DNA of 58,840 nucleotides from contig JAEZVB010000085.1 in assembly GCA_023443285.1 (NCBI GenBank), positions 1 through 58,840 of the forward strand, read 5' to 3'. Positions within the stretch are counted from its first letter, which is position 1. Each line of letters begins with the position of its first letter. The notes below the pieces were generated by a model. The model worked only from the letters and a program-made list of their open reading frames with translations. It made no database searches and had not been told where the DNA came from. The position numbers and the translations under genes are program-made. The DNA is from Bacillota bacterium. Its GTDB lineage: Bacteria; Bacillota; Negativicutes; Sporomusales; Sporomusaceae. Below are positions 42,648 to 50,808 of the stretch, piece after piece.

Positions 42648-43238
42648 ATGAAAAAGATATTATTGTTGATAGTTTTTGTGATAGGGATTTTCATATTTGA
42701 TTCGCATGCATATGCTGAACCAACAGTAGAAGCTCCATCCTGTAAGGCACTTATTGGATTTAAGTATTATAATACCGCTACATGGGGCATAACCACTAAA
42801 GAAGTAAGGGAGAAGATTATTGATGAAAGGATTGCGCCCTTGCTTGCAAAAAATAAATGTGAAATGATAACTGATGAAAAATATCTCGTGAAGCTTCAGG
42901 AAAGAGGTTATTCAGATTATTCTAGTGCTGAAAAGGCAGATTTATTAGATATCTATAAAAATGAAGGACTTCGTTATCTGATTTTTATTGAAGTTGAACC
43001 TTTAAGACGTGCTAATCCGTTTGGCTACGAATCATCGGCGCATGTCAAAATTATAGATACCGAATTTTCTAAATATATGTTTAATGGAAAAATATATAAA
43101 GTAACTAAATGGGGAGGCGGTGGAACGGTATTTGAGGAATTAGGGGATGATATAAAGAAAATTCTACATGAAAAAGTTCTTGAATCCAAAATCAGATCAA
43201 CTAATGAAAGTCAACCCAAAAATATCGATAAAGACTAA
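42648..43238 (+). CDS. Secreted hypothetical protein
   Basis: 196 residues. The N-terminal hydrophobic signal peptide is cut after about residue 23 (SHAYA). The mature part has KALIGFKYYNTATWG and LIFIEVEPLRR and ends in a Lys/Asp-rich tail. I do not recognise the family with certainty; similar short secreted proteins are frequent in Sporomusaceae. It follows the nuclease gene by 44 bases in the same direction and shares its AT-rich composition, so it may be part of the island or simply share its transcript. Confidence 0.55.
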   Translation: MKKILLLIVFVIGIFIFDSHAYAEPTVEAPSCKALIGFKYYNTATWGITTKEVREKIIDERIAPLLAKNKCEMITDEKYLVKLQERGYSDYSSAEKADLLDIYKNEGLRYLIFIEVEPLRRANPFGYESSAHVKIIDTEFSKYMFNGKIYKVTKWGGGGTVFEELGDDIKKILHEKVLESKIRSTNESQPKNIDKD

Positions 43239-43311
43239 AATGACCATAGCGGGCAATAGGTTAAGCTGTGCGCGAGGCAGCATACCGATGGTATACACGG
43301 CGGTGAAAAAA

Positions 43312-43341
43312 GGCGCTGAATAAACTAATTTATTCAGCGCC
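43312..43341. terminator. Bidirectional terminator at the end of the island
   Basis: GGCGCTGAATAAA and TTTATTCAGCGCC form a perfect 13-bp stem with a 4-base loop. T-rich sequence follows on the plus strand and the converging genes end on each side. Confidence 0.85.
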
Positions 43342-43353
43342 CTACTCGATTTT

Positions 43354-44244
43354 TTAATTTTGCTTTACACATACCATTGTCTTAGGAAGAAAACCAGCTT
43401 GCGCATTAGCCGCAAGGATTCGGTCGGCACTTGCCTGATTGATAATGATATTCACATTATGGTCACGCAGGTCAACCGCTTTCACCAAAATCGGATTGAC
43501 GCCGGCGCGGGATTGGCCAAGCTCAATGGCCTTGAGGTCTTCCGAAGTGCACAGATACTCCAGCATGCCTTGAGAAATAATGTATTCGGGAATAAGGTTA
43601 GGTTGGCTATAGATAAGGCGGCCGGTATCGTCGTAGATTACCGGTGACATCACCCTGGACAGCGGCAGTCCGGCTGCGTCGATAATTAGGCCGGTATAAG
43701 CTGGCAAGTCAATTGCTTTATAATCTGACGAGGGCTCAGGCAGTGGCACTAAGGTTGCGGGTTTGGTGGTGTTGGTAATTACCTCGGAAAGGCCACCCTG
43801 ACCGAACAGCTTGATGCCCATGGTTACCTGATATGTGCCGTCGGCAAGCTGCTGTTCGTTAATGATTTTGGCACTATTCACCATGCCGGAAATCTTAATT
43901 TTCGCGGTATCATTGGCAATTTCCAAGTTCTGTACGGTAGTTTCGGCATCAATTTTGACGCCTCTAATGGCTTCCAGCAGATTGCGCCGGGCCTCGGTAA
44001 TGGCGACGCGTCTAGCCATCAGCTTGGCTTGAGCCGGCGAGCGGGACAGCGAGGAAGGTATGCCAAACCCTACTGCTTCGACTGTACCTTTATCCCAGTC
44101 AATTGATCCATTGGCACCTACTGGTTCCACGGCTGTTACCGGTACATTTACATCAGTAGGTGCGGGATTTGCACTGACAATCAGCGGTAACCCGGCAATA
44201 AGCAGGGTGCAGATAGTCAGATAGACCAATGTCTTCTTGCACAT
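43354..44244 (-). CDS. Secreted LPP20-like protein
   Basis: 296 residues from ATG 44244 (GGAGG upstream; a longer reading would run into a repeat). Signal peptide about 1-23. The segment WDKGTVEAVGFGIP ... AKLMARRVAITEARRNLLEAIRGVKI is the LPP20/flagellar-assembly-like pattern found in bacterial envelope proteins. A second half with IDAAGLPLSRVMSPVIYDDTGR follows. The role is envelope-associated but not known. It stands alone between two repeat copies and a terminator. Confidence 0.75.
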   Translation of the reverse strand: MCKKTLVYLTICTLLIAGLPLIVSANPAPTDVNVPVTAVEPVGANGSIDWDKGTVEAVGFGIPSSLSRSPAQAKLMARRVAITEARRNLLEAIRGVKIDAETTVQNLEIANDTAKIKISGMVNSAKIINEQQLADGTYQVTMGIKLFGQGGLSEVITNTTKPATLVPLPEPSSDYKAIDLPAYTGLIIDAAGLPLSRVMSPVIYDDTGRLIYSQPNLIPEYIISQGMLEYLCTSEDLKAIELGQSRAGVNPILVKAVDLRDHNVNIIINQASADRILAANAQAGFLPKTMVCVKQN

Positions 44245-44278
44245 TTGTGTGTTCCTCCGTTTATTTAATTTTTCCGAC

Positions 44279-44362
44279 CAAAATATAACTTGCTTAAAGA
44301 CAATATAAGTGCAACAGCGGCCTACGAAATCGCCCAAAGGCTCGGCGTAAGCCGTGTTTTAA
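44279..44362 (+). repeat. Intergenic repeat family, copy C (diverged)
   Basis: AATATAACTTGCTTAAAGAC, then ATATAAGTGCAACAGCGG, then AAAGGCTCGGCGTAAGCCGTG. It follows copy B's order but with many changes on the left side. Confidence 0.6.
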
Positions 44363-44374
44363 TCTACCAGAATT

Positions 44375-44453
44375 TATAACAAAATTCTGTTGACATAAGA
44401 ACGACTAAGGCTTCTGCCGTCGTCCTAAAGGACTTGGCACAAGCCAAGTCTTA
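44375..44453 (+). repeat. Intergenic repeat family, copy D (diverged)
   Basis: It keeps the layout TTATAAC..., GACATAAGAACGAC, ...AAAGGACTTGGCACAAGCCAAGTC. The hairpin CTTGGC-ACAA-GCCAAG replaces CGGC-GTAA-GCCG, so shape is kept while sequence changes. Confidence 0.5.
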
Positions 44454-44457
44454 TCTT

Positions 44458-44553
44458 ACCCTAACAGAAAGTATAACTTTCTTAAGAACAGGATAAGGGC
44501 AACATCGACTTCCGCTTTCGCCAAAGGCTCGGCGTAAGCCGTGTTTTCTTTAT
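44458..44553 (+). repeat. Intergenic repeat family, copy B
   Basis: Near-identical to copy A at 31331: CCTAACAGAAAGTATAACTT, CAGGATAAGGGCAACATCGA, AAAGGCTCGGCGTAAGCCGTG and TTTTCTTTAT. Confidence 0.7.
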
Positions 44554-44600
44554 ATATTACAAATAATTCGCCTAGTAAGGCAGCTTTCCTGCCCGGGTAC

Positions 44601-44645
44601 AAAAAGAAAAAGGCAAAAATCCGAAATGCTTCAGATTTTTGCCTT
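44601..44645 (-). terminator. Terminator after corA
   Basis: On the minus strand AAGGCAAAAATC pairs with GATTTTTGCCTT and is followed by TTTCTTTTT. Confidence 0.85.
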
Positions 44646-44657
44646 GATCGCTTATTT

Positions 44658-45605
44658 TTAAAACATACCTTTACGCCACAAACCAAAAGCGCTAAGTGCG
44701 GTTACTCCTAAAGCAAATAACAGGGTAACGAGAAAGCCGCCGTTTCCGCCAAAGGGCACATCCACATTCATTCCCATAAAGCTGGAAACCATGGTAGGGA
44801 TGGCCAGAATGATGGTCATGGATGCCAGGAATTTCATAACGCGGTTGAGGTTGTTCGAGATGATAGAAGTAAATGTGTCCATCATACCGCTCATGATACG
44901 GCTGTACATTTCAACCATCTCAATAGCCTGTTTATTTTCAATAATAACATCTTCTAACAGGTCTTCATCTTCTTCATACATCTTAATTAAATGTTGAACT
45001 TGGCTGGTAGAACGAAGTCGTAACAGCTTTTCCAGGACAATGCCGTTAGAACGCAGCGAAGCAGCAAAGTAAGTCAAGCCTTTTTGCAGCTCTAGGAGCT
45101 GAAAAATTTCTTCATTTTGCATAGCACGACGCAGATAACGCTCGATCTCGTCGGTGCGGCGGTTAATTTGCTTTAAGTATCTCAAATATAAAGTGGCCGA
45201 TTTATATAGAATCTGGAAAAGAAATCTGGTCTTTTTAAAAGTGCTAAATGCCCGGTAGTTTTCCGGTTTAAAATCAGCTAAGACTTCATTATTCTCCAGG
45301 CAAACGGTAATAATGTAATCGGTAGTAAGCACAATGCCAAGTGGCAAAGCATCATAACTGTCGTGGCCGCGGGTAACTGGAATATTAGTGATGACAAGCA
45401 TATGATTTTCTTCAAGCTCTATACGGGAACGTTCTTCTTCGTCCAAAGCCGCTTTAAGGAAATCCAGTGGACTTCCGGTTACTGCCGCCACTTGTTCAAG
45501 TTCCTCGGCTGTTGGATTGATTAAATTAAACCATGCGCCCCGTTCCGATGTTTCCAATGTAAGCTCATAAAGTTTTGTACAATTGCTGCGATAAATTTTC
45601 AGCAT
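44658..45605 (-). CDS. corA: CorA-family magnesium transporter
   Basis: 315 residues from ATG 45605, which follows AAGGGGGGAG. A large soluble N-terminal domain (about 1-250) ends in the long stalk helix, then two membrane helices; the conserved GMN signature (SSFMGMNVDVPF) lies at the end of the first helix, followed by the loop FGGNGG. It forms a pentameric Mg2+ (or Co2+/Ni2+) channel. I see no M-box-like leader upstream. It is monocistronic. Confidence 0.93.
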   Translation of the reverse strand: MLKIYRSNCTKLYELTLETSERGAWFNLINPTAEELEQVAAVTGSPLDFLKAALDEEERSRIELEENHMLVITNIPVTRGHDSYDALPLGIVLTTDYIITVCLENNEVLADFKPENYRAFSTFKKTRFLFQILYKSATLYLRYLKQINRRTDEIERYLRRAMQNEEIFQLLELQKGLTYFAASLRSNGIVLEKLLRLRSTSQVQHLIKMYEEDEDLLEDVIIENKQAIEMVEMYSRIMSGMMDTFTSIISNNLNRVMKFLASMTIILAIPTMVSSFMGMNVDVPFGGNGGFLVTLLFALGVTALSAFGLWRKGMF

Positions 45606-46092
45606 AATGCTCCCCCCTTTTTTGTTTGTTAGGGGAATGCAATGCACGCCTAATTAACCAGGTAGCACTTAGTCAAGGCGGCTAAGTGGTGCACGCGGAA
45701 AAATTTGGCGAGAAAAATGGAAAATTCCCCTGATTTTTGTTAAATTGCACAAATTGTGCCTACTAGGTCGGCCTACGTCCATCTATCTCACCTGCCTTTG
45801 AAATATTAATGATTATCTTTAAATATCTCTATTAAGAATATAATTCTGTTTACATTAATAGTCAACCCTTTTATATAAAAATTAACTTGTTTTTTACTTA
45901 GGAATCCACTGAGCCAGTTTACTTATATAATATATGAAGTAATATAGATAATAATACTAAGGTACTTTAGGCTGTTATTTGTGGTTAGCCGGGAGGTTAT
46001 GTTTACCTGCGAAACAAGCACCTAGAAATTACCTGGAGGTGTTTGTTGACAAGCCATCTTGCCGTTTGTTATAATACTAAATGTGCTATCAC
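45606..46092. other. Intergenic region before tRNA-Ser genes
   Basis: 487 bases, AT-rich in the middle. Seen: a hairpin AACAAGCACCT/AGGTGTTTGTT (46013-46047) that overlaps the -35 box of the tRNA promoter, and a repeated GCCTAC pair near 45757-45776. No coding frame or known RNA family is recognised. Confidence 0.4.
46046..46075 (+). promoter_or_regulatory. Promoter of tRNA-Ser(UGA)
   Basis: TTGACA (46046-46051) and TATAAT (46070-46075) lie 18 bases apart, just before the tRNA. Confidence 0.75.
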
Positions 46093-46181
46093 GGAGGGGT
46101 GTCCGAGCGGTTTATGGAGCTGGTCTTGAAAACCAGTGATCCTGAAAGGGACCGTGGGTTCGAATCCCACCCCCTCCGCCA
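46093..46181 (+). tRNA. tRNA-Ser (anticodon UGA), CCA encoded
   Basis: Acceptor GGAGGGG (46093-46099) pairs with CCCCTCC (46171-46177), followed by GCCA. The anticodon stem CTGGT/ACCAG encloses loop CTTGAAA with TGA at 46127-46129. A long variable arm (TGATCCTGAAAGGGACC) and the T-loop GGTTCGAATCC are typical of class II serine tRNA. Confidence 0.95.
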
Positions 46182-46274
46182 TAAACAGCGAACCAAGTTC
46201 TCACGAGTGATAAGCGAAATGAGAACTTGTGTGAGTTGCTTAGTTCCGAGCGGTAGTGAGGAACATCTCTATAA

Positions 46275-46303
46275 TTGACTTAGTACAGAGTATTTGCTAT
46301 AAT
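46275..46303 (+). promoter_or_regulatory. Promoter of tRNA-Ser(GCU)
   Basis: TTGACT (46275-46280) and TATAAT (46298-46303), 17 bases apart. Confidence 0.7.
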
Positions 46304-46322
46304 CTAATCAATTTATTGACAC

Positions 46323-46413
46323 GGAGTGGTACTCAAGTGGCTGAAGAGGACGGTTTGCTAAATCGTTAGAGGTCGTGAGGCCTGCCAGGGTTCAAATCCC
46401 TGCCACTCCGCCA
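46323..46413 (+). tRNA. tRNA-Ser (anticodon GCU), CCA encoded
   Basis: Acceptor GGAGTGG (46323-46329) pairs with CCACTCC (46403-46409), then GCCA. Anticodon stem ACGGT/ATCGT holds loop TTGCTAA with GCT. The long variable arm and GGTTCAAATCC T-loop fit serine. Confidence 0.95.
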
Positions 46414-46620
46414 TGTAAAAGCACTGACGGCTATCGACCGAAATGGTTGATAGCCGTTTTATATTGCCTTGGGGCTTACATTGGAGCTTGCTGTACCTGG
46501 AAGCTTTGCCTGATAGTGCAGCGGATCTTGCTTAATCGCTGCCCAAATGGCTTGCATTATTGCTTCTTCAAAAAGTATTTATTATCATTGAAGTATTATT
46601 AAACAGTATATATACTCATA

Positions 46621-47490
46621 ATGATGGAGGTGGCGCGTATATTCAAGATCGGAGAATTTTCGAAACTCATGCAGGTCTCTATCCGGATGCTGCGCTATTA
46701 TGACGAAATGGGTCTGCTAAAACCAGGCAAAATCGACAGTTATACTGGTTATCGTCTGTATTCCATTGAACAAATCCCTGTTTTGCAAAAAATATTATTG
46801 CTGCGCGACTTAAAGTTCAGCGTGGAGGAAATTGCCAAGACGTTGTGCAATTGGGATGGAAAGTTCGTTATTGAGCAGTTGACAGTAAAGAAAAAGGTAA
46901 TACAGGATGACCTGCGGCTGGCAGAGCAACGTATAGCCAAGATCGACAGAGCTATCAATGACTTAAAACAAGAAAAATTCGACATTAACTATAATGTTTC
47001 GTTTAGAAGTGCTCCCCGTTTAAAGATTTTGTCGCTGAGAAAAGTTATACCAGACTATAATTGCGAGGGAATGCTATGGGATGAACTATTCAAATTTATC
47101 AGGCAAGAACATATTGAAATAACTCAAAGCAATAATAATCTAGCTATTTATCATGATCTAGACCACAAAGATGCTGATGTGGATGTGGAGGTTGGCGTCA
47201 TCGTAAGTAGGCTTGGTAAAAACAAAAACGGATTTATCTTTCGCGAGACTGAACAGATTGATATGATGGCCTGCGCGATGGTGTATGGCTCCTACGAAAA
47301 TCTCGGGACAGCCTATCAGTCTTTCGCCTATTGGCTAGATCAGCACGAACAATATGAAATGACAGGACTGTGCCGGCAAATTTGCCACAAAGGGCCACAT
47401 AATGAAGACAATTCTAACAAGTATCTTACAGAAATTCAGATGCCGGTGGCGAGTAAATGTTGCCATAGCATTAAGCAACCAAGGGAATGA
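46621..47490 (+). CDS. MerR-family regulator with effector-binding domain
   Basis: 289 residues at most. The MerR winged helix is clear: FKIGEFSKLMQVSIRMLRYYDEMGLLKP followed by YRLYSIEQI, then a coiled-coil dimer helix (about 75-120) and a C-terminal GyrI-like domain (about 125-285, with MMACAMVYGSYENLG). The start is unsettled: ATG 46621/46624 lack a ribosome site, while GGAGGTG at 46626-46632 would suit a start at ATA 46639, giving the usual MerR N-terminus (FKIGEFSKL). A MerR-type promoter lies directly downstream, before trmO. Confidence 0.85.
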   Translation: MMEVARIFKIGEFSKLMQVSIRMLRYYDEMGLLKPGKIDSYTGYRLYSIEQIPVLQKILLLRDLKFSVEEIAKTLCNWDGKFVIEQLTVKKKVIQDDLRLAEQRIAKIDRAINDLKQEKFDINYNVSFRSAPRLKILSLRKVIPDYNCEGMLWDELFKFIRQEHIEITQSNNNLAIYHDLDHKDADVDVEVGVIVSRLGKNKNGFIFRETEQIDMMACAMVYGSYENLGTAYQSFAYWLDQHEQYEMTGLCRQICHKGPHNEDNSNKYLTEIQMPVASKCCHSIKQPRE

Positions 47491-47511
47491 GTTTTGCCGG
47501 TTGCTTTTTTT
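47474..47511 (+). terminator. Terminator after the MerR gene
   Basis: AGCAACC (from 47474) pairs with GGTTGCT and is followed by T6; the T run ends right at the -35 box of the next promoter. Confidence 0.75.
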
Positions 47512-47512
47512 A

Positions 47513-47543
47513 TTGACTCTCACATGATGTGAGGGTTTACAGT
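47513..47543 (+). promoter_or_regulatory. MerR-type promoter/operator before trmO
   Basis: TTGACT (47513-47518) and TACAGT (47538-47543) are 19 bases apart, the long spacer that MerR activators correct. Inside it lies the dyad CTCACAT-G-ATGTGAG (47519-47533). Confidence 0.85.
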
Positions 47544-47573
47544 AGGCCTATAAACGAAAAAGGGGGAATAGTA

Positions 47574-48050
47574 ATGCAACAATTTCAGGTCAAGCCTATT
47601 GGCAAGATCAGGGTGTCTGCAGAGGGAATGTTTGTAGATGTGGACAAACATTATATTCCGGCGTTAAAGGCCTTAGATGGCTTTAGTCATTTGAATATTG
47701 TTTGGTGGTTTAGCCAGTGTGACAATGAGAAAGCGAGAAATGTACTCAGCATTCCCAGACCATACAAGAAAGCCCCTGCAATAATGGGCATATTTTCCAC
47801 AAGGTCACCAGAAAGACCCAATCCGATAGCCTTGTCAACGGCGCAGATGATTTACATTGATTATGCTAATGGTACAATCCGGCTTGCTTACGTTGACGCG
47901 AACGACAGTAGTCCGGTTATTGATTTAAAGCCGTATACACCCAGCCTAGACCGTGTCGAAAGACCAGGAGTGCCTGAGTGGTGTGGACATTGGCCTAAAA
48001 GTGTGGAAAAGTCAGGCGAGTTTGATTGGGAAAATGAGTTCACCTTTTAG
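47574..48050 (+). CDS. trmO: TsaA/TrmO-like tRNA (adenine-N6)-methyltransferase
   Basis: 158 residues from ATG 47574, with AAGGGGGAA upstream. The TsaA beta-barrel family shows PIGKIRVS, then FSHLNIVWWFS, then IFSTRSPERPNPIALSTAQ and NDSSPVIDLKPYTP, which bind S-adenosylmethionine. In bacteria TrmO methylates t6A37 of tRNA-Thr; some paralogues have other roles. A MerR-type operator directly controls it, unusual for a housekeeping tRNA enzyme, so a related function under MerR control is possible. Confidence 0.82.
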   Translation: MQQFQVKPIGKIRVSAEGMFVDVDKHYIPALKALDGFSHLNIVWWFSQCDNEKARNVLSIPRPYKKAPAIMGIFSTRSPERPNPIALSTAQMIYIDYANGTIRLAYVDANDSSPVIDLKPYTPSLDRVERPGVPEWCGHWPKSVEKSGEFDWENEFTF

Positions 48051-48099
48051 ATAGTTGGAAAGGCAACGTTGCCCTTGTAGATTTCATAGATACCAAATT

Positions 48100-48140
48100 T
48101 AAGCGCCAGACTACCAAGTCTAGGCGTTTAGTTTGTTTTG
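48100..48140 (+). terminator. Terminator after trmO
   Basis: AAGCGCCAGACT pairs with AGTCTAGGCGTTT across a short loop, followed by TAGTTTGTTTT. Confidence 0.7.
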
Positions 48141-48220
48141 GGGGATTTAAACGGTAACGCTGATGTTTTTGGTTATACTAATTATCGTTATAGTCAGTTA
48201 TAATTGAAGGAGGCGTAACT

Positions 48221-48436
48221 GTGACAGGCACTCTGTTGGGATACCTTATTAACAATTTTCTTATTGATAGTAAACAGTATAAAGCATGGCGAGGCCTTAC
48301 TGTGGATGAGCTTAGAAACGAACTGGACAAAGCGGGAATAATGAGCAGTGCTGAGTTTGATCAATGTAGCCAACAATTAGAAAACTGCTCTGAGTTGGCG
48401 CAGGTGCTTAGCGAAGAACGCGAGCATGATTGGTAA
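48221..48436 (+). CDS. Small hypothetical protein
   Basis: 71 residues from GTG 48221, with GAAGGAGG well placed. It is mostly helical and acidic (LTVDELRNELDKAGIMS, then FDQCSQQLENCSELAQ), with two Cys seven residues apart and no membrane segment. No family is recognised. It lies alone between trmO and the dipeptidase gene. Confidence 0.55.
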   Translation: MTGTLLGYLINNFLIDSKQYKAWRGLTVDELRNELDKAGIMSSAEFDQCSQQLENCSELAQVLSEEREHDW

Positions 48437-48535
48437 TGGTAGCTCATACTATTACTATGCCAATATAGGCAGCAGTACAGGAATAATAAAAAATGCCTGG
48501 AAGCGGGCATGGGATAGAGGAGGGGAATTTACCGC

Positions 48536-49474
48536 TTGAACAGCATTGATCTGCATTGTGACACCATTATGCGTTTAATGGAAGGAGAGGAAACAGCAAG
48601 CCTTTATCGCAACTCCCTTAGTGTTGATATTGAAAAACTGCAGCAAGGCAAGGCACAGGCTCAGTTTTTTGCCATGTTTATCGATTTAGCGGCAGATGGT
48701 GATCCGCTGCTGCGGGCGATGAGGATGATTGACCGCTTTTACCGGGAGATAGAAGCTAATAACAAGTATATTGCGTTAGCTAGAGATTATAATGAATTCC
48801 AGCAAAATCGAACAGACGGCAAACTGTCGGCCTTTTTGACGATTGAGGAGGGTGGCGCGCTAAAGGGTGATTTGGTCAATTTGCGTAATTTTTACCGGTT
48901 AGGTGTAAGACTGATTACCCTTACCTGGAACTATCCCAACGAGATTGGTTATCCTAATATCTTAGTGGAATGCCGAGACAAGGGACTTACCTCGTTTGGC
49001 CGGGAAGTAGTAGCAGAGATGAATAGACTCGGGATGCTTATTGATGTGTCGCATTTATCAAATCAAGGGTTTTATGATGTGGCAGACTTATCACAGAAGC
49101 CATTTGTGGCTTCTCACTCTAATGCTTGGTCGGTTACCTCCCATCCACGCAATCTGACTGATGAGATGATTAAAGTAGTGGCTGACAAGGGAGGCATTAT
49201 CGGAATTAACTTTGAGAAGGACTTTTTAGGCAGTGCACCAATTAGCCGGGTTGAAGATATGGTTACCCATATACAACATATCTATAAAGTGGGAGGAAGC
49301 GAGGTTATTGCGCTTGGGTCAGACTTTGATGGGATTAGTCCGGAACTTGAACTGGCTCACGTAGGGCAAATAGGTAAACTGGTAGACGCATTAGTAGCAA
49401 AGGGGTTTCATGCGGAAGAAATTGAAAAAATCTGTTGGCAGAATGCGCTTAGAGTAATCAAAGATACCTTATAA
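48536..49474 (+). CDS. Membrane-type dipeptidase (peptidase M19)
   Basis: 312 residues from TTG 48536 (GGAGGGG upstream). Zinc-site motifs are present: DLHCDT near residue 5, EEGG near 105, IDVSHLS and SHSNAWSV, and GSDFDGI near the end. M19 enzymes hydrolyse dipeptides, including those with D-residues, and may recycle peptidoglycan or other small peptides. It is followed by a terminator at 49603. Confidence 0.9.
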   Translation: MNSIDLHCDTIMRLMEGEETASLYRNSLSVDIEKLQQGKAQAQFFAMFIDLAADGDPLLRAMRMIDRFYREIEANNKYIALARDYNEFQQNRTDGKLSAFLTIEEGGALKGDLVNLRNFYRLGVRLITLTWNYPNEIGYPNILVECRDKGLTSFGREVVAEMNRLGMLIDVSHLSNQGFYDVADLSQKPFVASHSNAWSVTSHPRNLTDEMIKVVADKGGIIGINFEKDFLGSAPISRVEDMVTHIQHIYKVGGSEVIALGSDFDGISPELELAHVGQIGKLVDALVAKGFHAEEIEKICWQNALRVIKDTL

Positions 49475-49893
49475 TGGAGAATAGGCAGGTAAGAAAACAA
49501 TTGTCTGAAGAAACAGTCAAATATTACTTGAAAGAGAGTGCGGGTAATAGTACTTGTTATTAATAGTAGGTTCTAATAAGCTTGTGAATAATTATACAAG
49601 TATGCAGGCTGAGGACATTGTGAGCACGGCCTGCTTTTTTGTTTGTTTAGTCGATAATATCTAGTATTAGTAAGGGGTAGGGTGTCTTTAATTGGGTAAT
49701 ATGAATACAGTTGGAAATTAGGTCTGTGTATACAGTATTTTTACCAAGTGAGGACTTGCGAATTTTGCTATAGAAGAGTAAAATAAGTTAAAGCAGCACA
49801 TCTTTATATCTGGTACTAAAACTAGCTAACAATAAAGCTTATAGCTAAACCAGACAATGCTGCGTACGATAATAACAAAAAGGAGTGCGTAAA
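49475..49893. other. Intergenic region before the TerC-family gene
   Basis: 419 bases with the terminator at 49603 and then about 250 bases of AT-rich leader. I looked for the Mn2+ riboswitch (yybP-ykoY type) often found before TerC-like genes and could not recognise its conserved core. Confidence 0.4.
49603..49640 (+). terminator. Terminator after the dipeptidase gene
   Basis: GCAGGC (49603-49608) and GCCTGC (49629-49634) with a 20-base loop, then TTTTTT. Confidence 0.7.
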
Positions 49894-50586
49894 ATGGAGT
49901 TTTTAGTAGCGCTAGCTAGTATCATGATGGTGAACATCGTGCTTAGCGGCGACAATGCAGTGGTCATTGCCATGGCCAGCCGTTGTTTGCCCCCGAAGCA
50001 ACAAAAGATGGCCATTTTGTGGGGTAGCGCCGGAGCAATAGGGCTGCGAGTGGTTCTAACACTGGTGGCAGTTGTACTCTTGCAAATTCCCTACGTGCAG
50101 TTTATCGGCGGATTACTTCTTATTTGGATTGCGGCCAAATTACTCATGGAAGATCATGGCGAAGAAGACATTGAGGCAGGAACCTCGTTTGTGGCGGCTG
50201 TAAAGACTATTATTATTGCGGATTTAGTCATGAGTCTTGACAACACGCTAGCTATTGCCGCTGTGGCCAAGGGTGATTATCTACTGCTGGGCATAGGCTT
50301 GGCGCTCAGCATTCCGTTGATTATTTTTGGTAGTCAAATCATAATTAAACTTATGGACAGATTCCCGGTAATTGTGTATGCCGGGGCGGGGCTTATTGCC
50401 TGGACAGCCGGTGAAATGATGATGTCTGATCATAAAATTGGTGCGGCTATTCATGGCTTTATTCCCGGGTGGATTTTGCCGGCGGTAGTTACCCTTGGCG
50501 TTTTGGCTATTGGCTTTTGGTGGAAGAAAACACATAAAGAAGAGGCTGAACAAGCCTGTGCCAAAGAAGGACATCCGGTACAATAA
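49894..50586 (+). CDS. TerC/YjbE-family membrane protein
   Basis: 230 residues from ATG 49894 (AAAAAGGAG upstream). About seven membrane helices. The two family motifs are NIVLSGDNAVVIAM near residue 14 and DLVMSLDNTLAIAAVA near 113, whose Asp-Asn pairs are thought to bind metal. Members of the YjbE/YkoY subgroup export Mn2+ and protect secreted enzymes during metallation. A terminator follows at 50618. Confidence 0.87.
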   Translation: MEFLVALASIMMVNIVLSGDNAVVIAMASRCLPPKQQKMAILWGSAGAIGLRVVLTLVAVVLLQIPYVQFIGGLLLIWIAAKLLMEDHGEEDIEAGTSFVAAVKTIIIADLVMSLDNTLAIAAVAKGDYLLLGIGLALSIPLIIFGSQIIIKLMDRFPVIVYAGAGLIAWTAGEMMMSDHKIGAAIHGFIPGWILPAVVTLGVLAIGFWWKKTHKEEAEQACAKEGHPVQ

Positions 50587-50617
50587 GGATAATGTAGTGG
50601 CAATAGCACTTGTGGGG

Positions 50618-50645
50618 ACACCGCGTTTAGACGCGGTGTTTTCTT
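50618..50645 (+). terminator. Terminator after the TerC-family gene
   Basis: ACACCGCGT-TTAG-ACGCGGTGT followed by TTCTTGTTCTT. Confidence 0.8.
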
Positions 50646-50650
50646 GTTCT

Positions 50651-50739
50651 TAGAAAGTATACCTCTTTAAATATCCCTAGGATAAGCAGAGCATCGACTT
50701 CTGCCTTTGGCGAAGGAGCGACGCATACCGGATTTTTTA
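50651..50739 (+). repeat. Intergenic repeat family, copy E (diverged)
   Basis: AGAAAGTATACCTCTTTAAA, then TAGGATAAGCAGAGCATCGA, then TTTGGCGAAGGAGCGACGCATACCGG. Same order as copies A and B. Confidence 0.5.
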
Positions 50740-50808
50740 GCAGGGTATTGCTGCTTTATGACGAATTAATGATAGATGAATTTGTATCCAAGGAAGGGCT
50801 GACTATAG

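Noticed and set aside
45606..45800. M-box magnesium riboswitch upstream of corA
   Set aside because: A GGTGAG motif is present on the minus strand, but the other conserved blocks of the M-box were not found.
45960..46050. SRP RNA gene near the tRNA-Ser genes
   Set aside because: The position is common for ffs, but the conserved tetraloop domain is absent.
46081..46278. 65-codon frame over the first tRNA-Ser
   Set aside because: It reads through the tRNA, which is well supported by structure.
46375..46602. 75-codon frame starting in the second tRNA-Ser
   Set aside because: It begins in the variable arm of the tRNA and shows no family pattern.
49640..49893. yybP-ykoY manganese riboswitch before the TerC-family gene
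   Set aside because: The gene family makes it likely in principle, but no conserved core could be read.
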